DNA of 64,000 bases from Pleomorphomonas sp. PLEO (lineage in GTDB: Bacteria; Pseudomonadota; Alphaproteobacteria; Rhizobiales; Pleomorphomonadaceae): assembly GCF_041320595.1 (NCBI RefSeq), contig NZ_CP166625.1, positions 372,001 through 436,000 on the forward strand, written 5' to 3'. Shown in pieces: positions 54,214-62,630 of this stretch (within the stretch, counting starts at the first letter, position 1; the number at the start of each line of letters is the position of its first letter). Both the position numbers and the translations under genes were made by a program. Below the pieces are notes generated by a model that did not search any database, was not told the origin of the DNA, and saw only the letters and a list, made by a program, of their open reading frames with translations.

Positions 54214-54642
54214 ATGACGAGATTGGCAGGCTTCTCGAGCCCGTTCCTTTTGGGCTTTGACGAGATCGAGCGGGCGCTCGACCGTGTGTCTAAGGCCGCG
54301 AACGACGGCTACCCTCCGTATAACATCGAGCGTATCGAACGTGATGCCCCAGAGGGAGACGTGCTTCGCATCACGCTGGCCGTCGCCGGTTTCACGCGCG
54401 AACAGCTCGAGGTTTCCGTTGAGGAGAACCAGTTGGTGATCCGCGGCCGCCAGGCAGACGACAAGTCTCGCCTCTATCTTCACCGCGGCATCGCGGCACG
54501 GCAATTCCAGCGCACGTTCGTGTTAGCCGAGGGTATTGAAATCCTTGGCGCCGATCTCCGGAATGGCTTGCTATCAATCGACTTGGTGCGCCCACCGCTG
54601 GAGCGAGTGATCCGGCGGATCGAGATCAATGCCGAGGACTGA
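54214..54642 (+). CDS. Hsp20-family small heat-shock protein
   Basis: This 142-aa chaperone has an alpha-crystallin domain (YNIERIERD, LRITLAVAGFTREQLEVSVEENQLVIRG and FVLAEGIEILGADLRNGLLSIDLVRP), binding unfolded proteins without ATP. It resembles IbpA of E. coli. The leader can hide the ribosome-binding site. The DUF1150 gene follows after 120 bp, a pairing characteristic of Rhizobiales. Confidence 0.93.
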   Translation: MTRLAGFSSPFLLGFDEIERALDRVSKAANDGYPPYNIERIERDAPEGDVLRITLAVAGFTREQLEVSVEENQLVIRGRQADDKSRLYLHRGIAARQFQRTFVLAEGIEILGADLRNGLLSIDLVRPPLERVIRRIEINAED

Positions 54643-54762
54643 CGATAAACGCGCCGGTCATCTTTTCCTACTAGAGTGTGTTTCATGCCCGACCGCCATC
54701 GCAGGCGGGCGGCGTCTTCTCCCTGTTCGGCTCGGCCGGCGCGGGGGGAAAGGAGTAATGCG

Positions 54763-55038
54763 ATGGGTGCTTTCACCAAGAACACTTCCGCCGACGATGA
54801 CAAGATCATGCCCGAAGCCGCCTTCAGGCAGCTCGGTGGTGGCAGGGTGGCTTATCTGCGTCGCGTCTCGTCCGATGACGTGCTGGCAGCCCATCCTGGA
54901 TATCTCGACCTCAGACCGGGCATGAAGTTGTGGGCTCTGCATTCGGCTGACGGGCAGCCAATCATGCTGACGGACAGCCGTGAGGCAGCAATCGCCAATG
55001 CCGCCGAGGCCGACCTGACGCCGATGATGGTCCACTGA
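54763..55038 (+). CDS. DUF1150 protein downstream of hsp20
   Basis: This 91-aa protein carries the DUF1150 pattern (RQLGGGRVAYLRRVSSDDV and LWALHSADGQPIMLTDSREAAIANA). Its function is unknown, but it almost always follows hsp20 in Rhizobiales, suggesting a role in stress. AGGAG lies 7 bases before ATG 54763; a nearby ATG at 54758 is out of frame. Confidence 0.9.
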   Translation: MGAFTKNTSADDDKIMPEAAFRQLGGGRVAYLRRVSSDDVLAAHPGYLDLRPGMKLWALHSADGQPIMLTDSREAAIANAAEADLTPMMVH

Positions 55039-55044
55039 TCGAAC

Positions 55045-56115
55045 CTAATCCGGCCCCGCGGCGAGGGCGGCAAAACCCTCGTCTGTCGGAAAGCGCGCGG
55101 CGGCCTCGACCGCGACACGATGTGACGCGGCGACTTCCCCCGCGTCCTTGAGCAGTCGGATACGCCGGCGCGGAATGTCCTTCAGATACCGCTTGGCAAG
55201 ACCAGACAGGACGACGTCGCAAGCAATCGCCGCGTCGAGCTCAGCGAGCAGCGTCGCTGCTCGGTCGATGTCCCCCATCCGCTCTGCCACCTCCGCCGCG
55301 AGCACCACAAGGCCGGGATTGACGTCCGGCATCAGTCCGAGCAAAGCCTTGAGATCAAGGTTGGCGCCGTCATCGAAAGCGGCGCGGGCTTCGGAAAACC
55401 GTGCGTAGGCTGGCCAGTCGACCGATTGCACCAGCAGTCCGCGTGTCGCCGCTTCCACGGCGATGTCGCGGCGGAACGTCGCGGTGACCTTGCGGATGAT
55501 GTTGAGGCTGTAGAGGTGGTCATGCACCTCGTGGCTCGAGCGGAGTGGCACCAGCGTCAGCCCATCCGGCAATCGCCGATCGGCAAGACGGGCGCCAACG
55601 CCGGCGTCATAAGCATCGTAAAGTGGAATGACGATCCGCGCGGCGCCGTAGCGTGGCGAACCGAGCAAGCCATCGAGGCCGGCTTCGTCCGGTCGGGCAA
55701 CGAGGCTGGCCGCTGCCGACTGACTACCCGGCTCGCCGATCCGAAAGTCGGGCGCAAAGGCGTAAAGCTCAGCCTCCGGATGTCGAGCTGCCGCTGCGGC
55801 GGCGCCGAAAGCACCCATCGAACTGCCATAGAAAACGAGGCGGCTCGCTTTTGCCGCCACAGCCGCTGCGCCGATCACCCCATCTATGGCGGCCTCGCGA
55901 CCTCTATACCAATTGTTTGCCGGTTCGTTGAAAAGAAGCAGGCTGTGCGTCGTGCCAGCGAACAGGCGTTCGAGGCCAAACTTTCCAGCCGGAACTCGCA
56001 CTTGGCTGAAGACGACAACCAGCGTGTCGCTTCCCAATCGGAAACGGTGCACGAGGCCATCTGCCTCACCTTCGGAGAGGGAAGCTATCATTTTCGGAAA
56101 ACCGCCGGTTGCCAT
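55045..56115 (-). CDS. Alpha/beta hydrolase-like protein with helical C-terminus, unknown role
   Basis: This 356-aa protein has a nucleophile elbow YGSSMGAFGA (G-S-S-M-G), a possible acid in FAPDFRIG, and a candidate histidine in SSHEVHDH, so the N-terminal 220 residues look like an alpha/beta hydrolase. The C-terminal 130 residues are helical and reminiscent of TPR repeats (AAEVAERMGDIDRAATLLAEL). No signal peptide is present. I do not recognise the family by name. Similar serine-hydrolase-like proteins occur near polysaccharide genes. The start is uncertain: ATG 56115, ATG 56091 or GTG 56136 are possible and none has a good ribosome-binding site. Confidence 0.7.
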   Translation of the reverse strand: MATGGFPKMIASLSEGEADGLVHRFRLGSDTLVVVFSQVRVPAGKFGLERLFAGTTHSLLLFNEPANNWYRGREAAIDGVIGAAAVAAKASRLVFYGSSMGAFGAAAAAARHPEAELYAFAPDFRIGEPGSQSAAASLVARPDEAGLDGLLGSPRYGAARIVIPLYDAYDAGVGARLADRRLPDGLTLVPLRSSHEVHDHLYSLNIIRKVTATFRRDIAVEAATRGLLVQSVDWPAYARFSEARAAFDDGANLDLKALLGLMPDVNPGLVVLAAEVAERMGDIDRAATLLAELDAAIACDVVLSGLAKRYLKDIPRRRIRLLKDAGEVAASHRVAVEAAARFPTDEGFAALAAGPD

Positions 56116-56163
56116 GGCCGTGCCGCTGCCGCACACCCTTTGGCGATGGTGGAGAGACGGGAC

Positions 56164-57162
56164 ATGGCTGATTCGTTACCCCAGAGAGAGTGCGCCGGAG
56201 CCCGTCCGCGGCGCCTGCCGCTGATTGACCTGCTGCGCGGCATTCTGCTCCTGGCTATGGCCTCCTATCATTTTTCCTGGGACCTCGCCAACGTCCGACT
56301 GGTGAGCTGGGGCGTCGCCGTCGATCCACTGTGGCGCGGCTATGCGGTGGCGATCGCCGCTAGCTTCCTGCTGCTGTCCGGCCTTTCCTTTCGCCTTGCC
56401 GAGCGAGGTGGCTTCGACCTGTTCCGCTACGGTACTCGCCTTGTCCGCCTCGCCCTCGCCGCTGCTGCTGTGTCGATCGGCACCTATTTTGTCTTCCCCA
56501 ATGCCTGGATCTTTTTCGGCATCCTGCACATGATGCTGCTGGCTAGTCTTCTAGCGCCTTTACTCGTCCGGCTGCCCGGCGCAGTGCTGATCCTGTTTGC
56601 GGCGATAGCGCTCGTGTTGCCGCACGTGTGGCGATCATCTGCTTTCGATGGTATCGGCTGGGGCTTCCTCGGCCTCGCCGAGACACCTCCGGTCTCGAAC
56701 GACCTAGTGCCCTTGTTTCCGTGGATCGCACCCTACGTCATCGGCCTCGCCATCGGTGGCCCGCTGGCGCGCCTCACCGAGCGGCAGACAAGGCAGCTAC
56801 CGCGCGGCTCGCATTGGCTCGCCTGGATCGGTCGCCATTCCCTGGCCTTCTATCTCTTGCATCAGCCATTGCTCTATGGCTTTGCAGCCGGCCTCGCCGC
56901 GCTGATTCCCGTCGATCCGGCGGTGCAGCGGTCGAGCTTCGTCGCCGATTGTCGGGCCGAATATCAGCGCCATGGCGCTACGCCTGAGATGTCGGAGCGC
57001 TTCTGCGGCTGCGTTGCCACATCGGTGGACGAGACCGGCATCTGGGCGAACCGCGATGCCGACACAACCTTCGAGCCCCTGCTTGCGACCGCCGTCCAAG
57101 CCTGCCAGGCACTTCCGTCCGGCGATATTTCCGACCCGGAGGCCCCCGAGAGCGACGACTGA
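56164..57162 (+). CDS. DUF1624 / heparan-alpha-glucosaminide acetyltransferase-like membrane protein
   Basis: This 332-aa inner-membrane protein has about eight hydrophobic segments and the family start LPLIDLLRGILLLAMASYHFSWDL. The acyltransferase group it belongs to moves acetyl groups across membranes onto sugars; the bacterial substrate is unknown. A non-membrane C-terminal part of roughly 85 residues with three or four cysteines (FVADCRAEYQ, FCGCVA, VQACQAL) follows the last helix, which may be a periplasmic domain with disulphides. ATG 56164 has GGAGAGACGGG upstream. Confidence 0.82.
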   Translation: MADSLPQRECAGARPRRLPLIDLLRGILLLAMASYHFSWDLANVRLVSWGVAVDPLWRGYAVAIAASFLLLSGLSFRLAERGGFDLFRYGTRLVRLALAAAAVSIGTYFVFPNAWIFFGILHMMLLASLLAPLLVRLPGAVLILFAAIALVLPHVWRSSAFDGIGWGFLGLAETPPVSNDLVPLFPWIAPYVIGLAIGGPLARLTERQTRQLPRGSHWLAWIGRHSLAFYLLHQPLLYGFAAGLAALIPVDPAVQRSSFVADCRAEYQRHGATPEMSERFCGCVATSVDETGIWANRDADTTFEPLLATAVQACQALPSGDISDPEAPESDD

Positions 57163-57182
57163 CGGCGCTGTCTGGGATAACG

Positions 57183-57209
57183 AAAAAACCGGCAGACAAC
57201 GCCCGCCGG
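57183..57209 (-). terminator. Terminator of fabI
   Basis: On the minus strand, GCCGG and CCGGC flank an 11-base loop and are followed by TTTTTT, about 30 bases after the fabI stop. Confidence 0.75.
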
Positions 57210-57237
57210 CTTCAATCACTCTCGCTGGCGCTTCGGG

Positions 57238-58068
57238 TCAACCGGCCGGCTCTTCGGCGGATTCGCGGCGATCCTGTTCCTTCAGCTCCTCGATCCGCGG
57301 CATCGACATAATCGAATAGCCGGAATCGACGAAGTGGACTTCGCCAGTGACGCCCGACGACAGATCAGACAGCAGGTAGAGGGCCGAACGGCCGACCTCG
57401 TCGATCGAAACGGTACGCCTCAGCGGCGCGTTCTTCTTTTGGAAATTGAACATCAGGCGAGCGTCGGTCACGCCGGAGCCAGCCAGCGTCCGGACCGGAC
57501 CGGCCGAGATGGCATTGACGCGGATGCCGTCAGCGCCAAAATCAGCGGCAAGATAGCGCACCGAACTCTCAAGCGCCGCCTTGGCAACGCCCATGACGTT
57601 GTAGTTGGGCATGACGCGCGTCGAACCGCCGTAAGTCAGGGTCAGTAGAGCGCCGCCTTCGGTCATCAGCGCGGCGGCCTTGCGCGCCACTTCGGTGAAG
57701 GAAAACACCGAGATGACCATCGTCCGCGAGAAATTGGCGCGCGTGGTGTCCGCGTAGCGTCCCTTGAGCTCGTTCTTGTCGGAAAAGCCGATGGCGTGCA
57801 CCACGAAATCAAGCCGTCCCCACTCGGCCTTCAGGGCATCGAACACCGCGTCGACCGACGCCTCATCCTCGACGTCGCAAGGCAGGAGCAACTTCGCCCC
57901 GACCTCTTCGGCCAGCGGCCTGACACGCCGACCGAAGGCATCGCCCTGATAGGTGAAGGCCAGTTCGGCACCGGCGGCGGAAAGTGCCTTGGCGATACCC
58001 CAGGCAATGGAATGGTCGTTGGCGACGCCCATAATGAGGCCGCGCTTGCCGGCCATGAGTCCATTCAT
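57238..58068 (-). CDS. fabI: Enoyl-ACP reductase FabI
   Basis: This 276-aa NADH-dependent reductase completes each cycle of type II fatty-acid synthesis. It has the modified Rossmann motif GVANDHSIAWGIAKAL, the catalytic Y-x6-K pair in NYNVMGVAKAALE and the ISAGPVRTLAGSG loop that triclosan-sensitive FabI proteins have. The acidic C-terminal tail after MPRIEELKEQD is longer than usual. It lies 54 bp after fabB on the same strand. Confidence 0.95.
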   Translation of the reverse strand: MNGLMAGKRGLIMGVANDHSIAWGIAKALSAAGAELAFTYQGDAFGRRVRPLAEEVGAKLLLPCDVEDEASVDAVFDALKAEWGRLDFVVHAIGFSDKNELKGRYADTTRANFSRTMVISVFSFTEVARKAAALMTEGGALLTLTYGGSTRVMPNYNVMGVAKAALESSVRYLAADFGADGIRVNAISAGPVRTLAGSGVTDARLMFNFQKKNAPLRRTVSIDEVGRSALYLLSDLSSGVTGEVHFVDSGYSIMSMPRIEELKEQDRRESAEEPAG

Positions 58069-58093
58069 AATATGACGTCCCGTGAAGAAGAAA

Positions 58094-58117
58094 CCGCCCG
58101 GTCGGAGCGCCGGGCGG
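58094..58117 (-). terminator. Hairpin between fabB and fabI
   Basis: CCGCCCGG and CCGGGCGG form a perfect 8-bp stem with an 8-base loop. On the minus strand it is followed by TTTCTTCTTC. It may partly end the fabA-fabB transcript and lower expression of fabI. Confidence 0.6.
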
Positions 58118-58122
58118 ATGGA

Positions 58123-59349
58123 TCAGGCGGCATAGCGCTGGAACACCAGCGTAGCGTTGGTGCCGCCGAAGCCAAAGCTGTTGGAGAGCACGGTGTCGAT
58201 CTTGGCGTCGTCGATACGGTCGCGGACAATCGGCATGTCGGCGAAAGCCGGATCGATTTCCTGGATATGCGCGCTCTTGACGATGAAACGGTTGTTCATC
58301 ATCAGCAACGAATAGATCGCCTCCTGCACGCCGGTAGCGCCGAGAGAATGGCCGGTCAGCGACTTGGTGGCGGAAATCGGCGGGCAGTTGTCGGCGCCCC
58401 CGAACACCGTGCGGATCGCTTCGATCTCCGGCGCGTCGCCGGCCGGCGTCGAGGTGGCGTGCGGGTTGATGTAGTCGATCTTCTCTTTCACGGTGGAGAG
58501 CGCCTGACGCATGCAGCGCACCGCCCCCTCGCCCGACGGCGCAACCATATCGTAGCCGTCGGAGGTAGCACCGTAGCCGACGATCTCGCCATAGATCTTG
58601 GCGCCGCGCGCCTTGGCATGCTCCAGTTCCTCGAGAACGAGCACACCGGCGCCACCGGCGATGACGAAGCCATCGCGATTCCGGTCATAGGCGCGTGAAG
58701 CCGTGGCCGGCGTGTCGTTATACTTGGAGGCCATAGCCCCCATGGCGTCGAACAACACAGAAAGCGTCCAGTCGAGCTCTTCGCAGCCACCGGCAAACAT
58801 CATGTCCTGCTTGCCGTACTGGATCATCTCGTAGGCGTTGCCGATGCAATGGTTCGACGTAGCGCAAGCTGAAGAGATCGAATAGTTGACCCCCTTGATC
58901 TTGAACCAAGTGGCGAGCGTGGCCGAAGCCGTGGAACTCATCGCTTTGGGAACGGCGAAGGGGCCTACTTTCTTGGAGGAACCGCTCTCGATGGTCTTCA
59001 GAGCCGATTCGACAATGGTACGCGTCGAGGCGCCGCCTGAACCCATGATGATGCCGGTACGCTCGCTGGAAATGTCTCCAGCCTCGAGACCTGCGTCGAG
59101 AATAGCCTGATCCATGGCCACGTGGTTCCAAGCGGTACCGCCGCCGTGGAAGCGCATCGCCCGCCGGTCGACCACCGTCGCGGGGTCGAGAGTCGGCACG
59201 CCATAGACCTGGCAGCGGAAGCCGTGCTCGGCAAAGCTGGGGGCGGAAGTGATGCCCGAACGAGCATCATGCAAGGACGCCAGCACCTCCTGCGTATTGT
59301 TGCCGATTGAGGACACGATGCCCATGCCGGTGACGACGACACGTCTCAT
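58123..59349 (-). CDS. fabB: 3-oxoacyl-ACP synthase I FabB
   Basis: This 408-aa condensing enzyme elongates acyl chains, including the cis-unsaturated intermediates made by FabA. The catalytic cysteine is C162 in SSACATSN; the two histidines lie in [11 protein letters not shown] and [10 protein letters not shown]. The N-terminus [18 protein letters not shown] is standard. It follows fabA by 34 bp. The fabA-fabB-fabI order, divergent from irr, is typical of Rhizobiales. Confidence 0.96.
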   Translation of the reverse strand: MRRVVVTGMGIVSSIGNNTQEVLASLHDARSGITSAPSFAEHGFRCQVYGVPTLDPATVVDRRAMRFHGGGTAWNHVAMDQAILDAGLEAGDISSERTGIIMGSGGASTRTIVESALKTIESGSSKKVGPFAVPKAMSSTASATLATWFKIKGVNYSISSACATSNHCIGNAYEMIQYGKQDMMFAGGCEELDWTLSVLFDAMGAMASKYNDTPATASRAYDRNRDGFVIAGGAGVLVLEELEHAKARGAKIYGEIVGYGATSDGYDMVAPSGEGAVRCMRQALSTVKEKIDYINPHATSTPAGDAPEIEAIRTVFGGADNCPPISATKSLTGHSLGATGVQEAIYSLLMMNNRFIVKSAHIQEIDPAFADMPIVRDRIDDAKIDTVLSNSFGFGGTNATLVFQRYAA

Positions 59350-59383
59350 GGCTGTCTTTCCTTGTTTTTGGTGCGGGCGGCGC

Positions 59384-59893
59384 TCAGGCAGCCTTGAACA
59401 GGCCGACGCGGAGATCCGTCGCCTTGTAAATGGTCTCGCCGTCGGCCTTTAGCCAGCCGTCGCCAATGCCGAGCACCAGCTTGCCGCGCAACACACGCTT
59501 GAGGTCGACGCCGTATTCGACCAGCTTGACGGCGGGGGTCACCATGCCGGAGAACTTTACTTCGCCGACCGAAAGCGCCCGCCCCTTGCCGGGCGAACCC
59601 GACCAGCCAAGGAAGAAGCCGAGCATCTGCCAAAGAGCATCAAGGCCGAGGCAGCCGGGCATCACCGGGTCGCCCTTGAAATGACAGGGAAAGAACCAGA
59701 GGTCAGGCCGGACAGCCAACGTGGCACGGATGAGGCCCTTGCCAAACTCGCCGCCCACCTCGGCAATCTCGGCGATGCGATCGAACATCAGCATCGGCGG
59801 CAAGGGCAACTGGGCATTGCCCGGCCCGAACAACTCCCCACGTCCGCAGGAAAGGAGATCCTCATACTCGTAGCTGTTCTTGCGAAGACTCAT
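59384..59893 (-). CDS. fabA: 3-hydroxydecanoyl-ACP dehydratase/isomerase FabA
   Basis: This 169-aa hot-dog fold enzyme dehydrates 3-hydroxydecanoyl-ACP and isomerises the product to the cis-3 form, the branch point to unsaturated fatty acids. The active-site H71 in [15 protein letters not shown] and D85 in GLDALWQ are present. ATG 59893 begins the conserved [14 protein letters not shown]; a longer open frame upstream covers irr on the other strand and is not coding. Confidence 0.95.
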   Translation of the reverse strand: MSLRKNSYEYEDLLSCGRGELFGPGNAQLPLPPMLMFDRIAEIAEVGGEFGKGLIRATLAVRPDLWFFPCHFKGDPVMPGCLGLDALWQMLGFFLGWSGSPGKGRALSVGEVKFSGMVTPAVKLVEYGVDLKRVLRGKLVLGIGDGWLKADGETIYKATDLRVGLFKAA

Positions 59894-60130
59894 GCTGTTG
59901 TCCGTACCTTGTCCCTTCGGGCGCGCTACAAGCAGCGCCAATCGCCGTCCGTCAGGACGGTGTTCACGTGATCGGTCGATCTCTAACACAGGCAAAGCGT
60001 CCTCGAAAGCCTTGCCGCAAACGCGACACTGGCCTTTTTGGCGCGTTCTTGCAGTCTGCACCCACTTTGCTAATATGTCGCAATCGAAAAAGCCGTCCGG
60101 CTGTCGCCGACCACCCAGGATAACAAGATC

Positions 60131-60628
60131 ATGGACCGCCCGCTTCCTTTCAGCCCGTCGATCGCCGCGACGGACACGGTACGCCGTACCGGCGCTCAGC
60201 CGACGCCCGGCGCGCCCATGATTGGCAAGACTCCGGTGCGGACTCGCCTCCGGGATTCGGGCCTCAGGCCCACCCGCCAGCGCGTCGCACTTGCCGAGAT
60301 CCTGTTCTCGCATGGCCATCGCCATGTCTCCGCCGAGGATTTGCACGCCGAGGCACTGACCGCCAAGGTGCCGGTGTCGCTCGCCACGGTCTACAACACG
60401 CTCAATCAGTTCACCGAAGCCGGTCTTCTGCGTGAAGTGGCCGTCGAGGGCACGCGTACCTATTTTGACACCAATACCGACGACCACCATCATTTCTACG
60501 TCGAGGACGAGAATCGGGTGTTCGATATTCCTGGTCCGCACGTGGAAATTGGCGACCTGCCGCCGGCGCCCGCCGGTATGGAGATCGTCCGCGTCGACGT
60601 GGTCGTTCGGCTGCGCACCAAGCGCTGA
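60131..60628 (+). CDS. irr: Irr, heme-responsive iron regulator of the Fur family
   Basis: This 165-aa regulator represses or activates iron and heme genes under iron limitation and is degraded or inactivated by heme. It has the Fur winged helix ([28 protein letters not shown]) and the histidine cluster TDDHHHFY that contributes to heme binding. The N-terminal heme regulatory motif with cysteine-proline of Bradyrhizobium Irr is absent. ATG 60131 gives a 29-residue extension; ATG 60218 is an alternative. It is divergent from fabA, as in many Rhizobiales. It could control feoABC. Confidence 0.92.
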   Translation: MDRPLPFSPSIAATDTVRRTGAQPTPGAPMIGKTPVRTRLRDSGLRPTRQRVALAEILFSHGHRHVSAEDLHAEALTAKVPVSLATVYNTLNQFTEAGLLREVAVEGTRTYFDTNTDDHHHFYVEDENRVFDIPGPHVEIGDLPPAPAGMEIVRVDVVVRLRTKR

Positions 60629-60666
60629 CGTCAATTGCCAGACAGAGCCTCGGCTTTATCCGGGGC

Positions 60667-61452
60667 CTATTCGGCCGACAGCGCTGCCACTACCTCGTAG
60701 CCGTCGCCGCGGCAGAAGGCGCGGCTGATCTCTACCGCGCGGCCACCCGCGGTGTAGCTCACCCGCTCCACACGCATCGCAGGGGTTCCTTCCGGCAACT
60801 CCATGAGCCCCGCCTCGACCGCGCCGAGTGCCACCGCACGAAAACGCTCCACCGCGCGCGCTGCCGCCAGTCCCACGCCGGCGAGCGCCTCGGCTGGTGA
60901 CACAGTGGCCGCTTCGGCATCAATCGTTGCGGCCGGCAGCGTCGTCAGCTCCAGGATGCGCGGGCGGTCCGCTACGCAATGAAGGCGATAGAGCCTCAGC
61001 ACCCGCTCGCCAGGGCCGAGGCCAAGCGTCATCGCTTCCGGAGCCGACGGCGGTCCGGTCAACCGGTCGACGAGGCGAGTCTCCACCGGTTCGCCCTTTT
61101 CGGCCAGTTCATCGGCGTGCGAACGCAACAGGGTCCGTCGGCGGCTGACCGCTTCGGATGGCCGATCATCACTTGTCTGGGCAGATTTGGTGTCGGCCAC
61201 ACTAGAGCCGCCTCCCGGCCGTGTGGCCACCAGGCCATCGGCGACGAGCGGTGCCAGCGCCTGCCGCACCGTGATGCGTGAAATGGAAAGACCGGCGGCG
61301 ATCGCTCGTTCGGAGGGTAATGGCGCACCGGTTGAAAGTCGTCCATCAGCGATGGCGGCCCGCAGTGCGACTTCGAGGCGACGACAGAGCGGCGCGTCCC
61401 CGCCCCGTCCGCGCCAATCTTGGCCAACCACGCGGGTAAAGGGCTCCATCAT
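60667..61452 (-). CDS. GntR-family regulator, HutC/UTRA type
   Basis: This 261-aa protein has an N-terminal winged helix (LRAAIADGRLSTGAPLPSERAIAAGLSISRITVRQALAPLVADGLV) and a C-terminal UTRA ligand domain (VLRLYRLHCVADRPRILELTTLP). HutC-type regulators often bind sugars or amino sugars. The start overlaps the stop of the BadF-type kinase by 4 bp, so the two form one operon. The inferred role is control of that operon by an amino-sugar ligand. Confidence 0.92.
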   Translation of the reverse strand: MMEPFTRVVGQDWRGRGGDAPLCRRLEVALRAAIADGRLSTGAPLPSERAIAAGLSISRITVRQALAPLVADGLVATRPGGGSSVADTKSAQTSDDRPSEAVSRRRTLLRSHADELAEKGEPVETRLVDRLTGPPSAPEAMTLGLGPGERVLRLYRLHCVADRPRILELTTLPAATIDAEAATVSPAEALAGVGLAAARAVERFRAVALGAVEAGLMELPEGTPAMRVERVSYTAGGRAVEISRAFCRGDGYEVVAALSAE

Positions 61453-62318
61453 GGGGCAACGTCCTTCCTTGCTAGGCTGAGCGCGCCATCAAGGGCATCG
61501 CCAACGGGATCGGCAAGAAGGCCGGCGAAGCGGTGCCCTAGGCGCGGCCGGTAACTGGCCGCTAAGCCGCCCATCAGGGCCACACGTCCTATTCCCTCAG
61601 TGACGAGACGGCCGATCAATGCTTCGATCTCCGCCGTCCCAGCCATCACAATCGCCTTGGCCACCGGATCGTCGGCCTCGGCATGGCTGAATACGACTGG
61701 CGCCAGTGCCGCCCAGTCGGCCGGTCGTGCCGTCTTGCCGAAGGCTGACAGCGTTGCCGCCGACCCGCCCAATCGCTCAAAAATGGCAGCCGTCATCGGG
61801 GAGGAGGCTGCTAGCCCCTCATGCGCTTCGAGCGCCCGGCGCGCCGCGCGCCGGCCGATCACCGCGCCCGAACCGCCATCGGAAAGAGACGGTCCCCAGC
61901 CACCGACCCGAAAGCGCCGCTCGCCCACGCGCCCGTAACCTTGGCTGCCAGTCCCGATGATCAGGATGCCGCCGTCGCCACCGGCCAGAGCGCCCTCGAG
62001 AGCGATCTCGGCGTCGGTGACGACGCGGAGATCGCGGAAACCGAAAGGCGCGGCGGCAAGCTTAGCGGCCACTTTAGGGTCCCCCGCGCCAGCGGCGCCG
62101 ATGACCGCCACGATGTCGGCTCGGTCATGACGGGAAAGGCCGGCGACGGATAGCGCCATGTTCGTCGCCGCCTCGAGCGCTGCCGCGGCTCCCTCCAGAT
62201 CATTGCCAGCGTTTGCCGGGCCGCCAACGCCCTCGCCGAGCCAATGGCCGGAATAGTCGGCAAGACGGGCACGAGCACTGCTTCCGCCACCGTCCATGCC
62301 GAGAAAAAAACGCCCCAT
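61449..62318 (-). CDS. N-acetylglucosamine kinase-like protein (BadF/BadG/BcrA/BcrD family)
   Basis: This 289-aa actin-fold kinase has the phosphate 1 motif FLGMDGGGSSARARL, an adenosine-like GLIIGTGSQ-type segment (ILIIGTGSQGYGR) and GGWGPSLSDGGSGAVIGRRA. The closest known enzymes phosphorylate N-acetylglucosamine. With a HutC-type regulator in the same operon, a role in amino-sugar use or cell-wall recycling is likely. The substrate is inferred. The region upstream holds the GAGTC cluster. Confidence 0.85.
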   Translation of the reverse strand: MGRFFLGMDGGGSSARARLADYSGHWLGEGVGGPANAGNDLEGAAAALEAATNMALSVAGLSRHDRADIVAVIGAAGAGDPKVAAKLAAAPFGFRDLRVVTDAEIALEGALAGGDGGILIIGTGSQGYGRVGERRFRVGGWGPSLSDGGSGAVIGRRAARRALEAHEGLAASSPMTAAIFERLGGSAATLSAFGKTARPADWAALAPVVFSHAEADDPVAKAIVMAGTAEIEALIGRLVTEGIGRVALMGGLAASYRPRLGHRFAGLLADPVGDALDGALSLARKDVAP

Positions 62319-62630
62319 GATGTTCAGCTACCGCCTCACCCCAAGGCGTTCGCTCGCCTCGCAAATGAGCAAAGCTCGTCGCCGGCCCCCTGGCAACTGG
62401 CATCACGGCGGTATCAACGACTATCTCGGCGGGCTGCCCGAATAGACCGGTATTTCCGGCTGATTACCAGATGTTTTGGTCGGTCCAAGCCGGGCTCTGA
62501 GTCCAGGCCATGAGTCCGAATGAGAGTCCAAAACGGAGTCCGGATAGGAGTCCGGAGTCATGGCTGGGCTCTGTTGCGAGAGTCCGGCTAGGATTGCGTC
62601 GTCCCGCTAAACCCTCTCATGTCCGGCAGG
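62319..62630. other. Intergenic region between gabD and the kinase operon
   Basis: This 312-bp region has no gene that I can support. Its proximal part (62319-62498) would hold the kinase promoter; ACCA-N7-TGGT near 62466-62480 is a weak inverted repeat. Its distal part holds the GAGTC cluster. Confidence 0.5.
62499..62585. repeat. Cluster of seven GAGTC (GANTC) sites, five with 12-13 bp spacing
   Basis: GAGTC begins at 62499, 62512, 62524, 62536, 62548, 62555 and 62580; six of the seven are followed by C. The first five are spaced 13, 12, 12 and 12 bp. GANTC is the target of the cell-cycle methyltransferase CcrM in alphaproteobacteria. By base composition about one site per 300 bp would be expected, so seven in 87 bp is a strong excess. 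The sequences between the hexamers differ, so selection or expansion acted on the hexamer. Confidence 0.85.

Noticed and set aside
59894-60130. Irr or Fur box between fabA and irr
   Set aside because: TGCTAATATGTCGCA near 60070 is only weakly symmetrical and no TTCTAA-type Irr motif is present.
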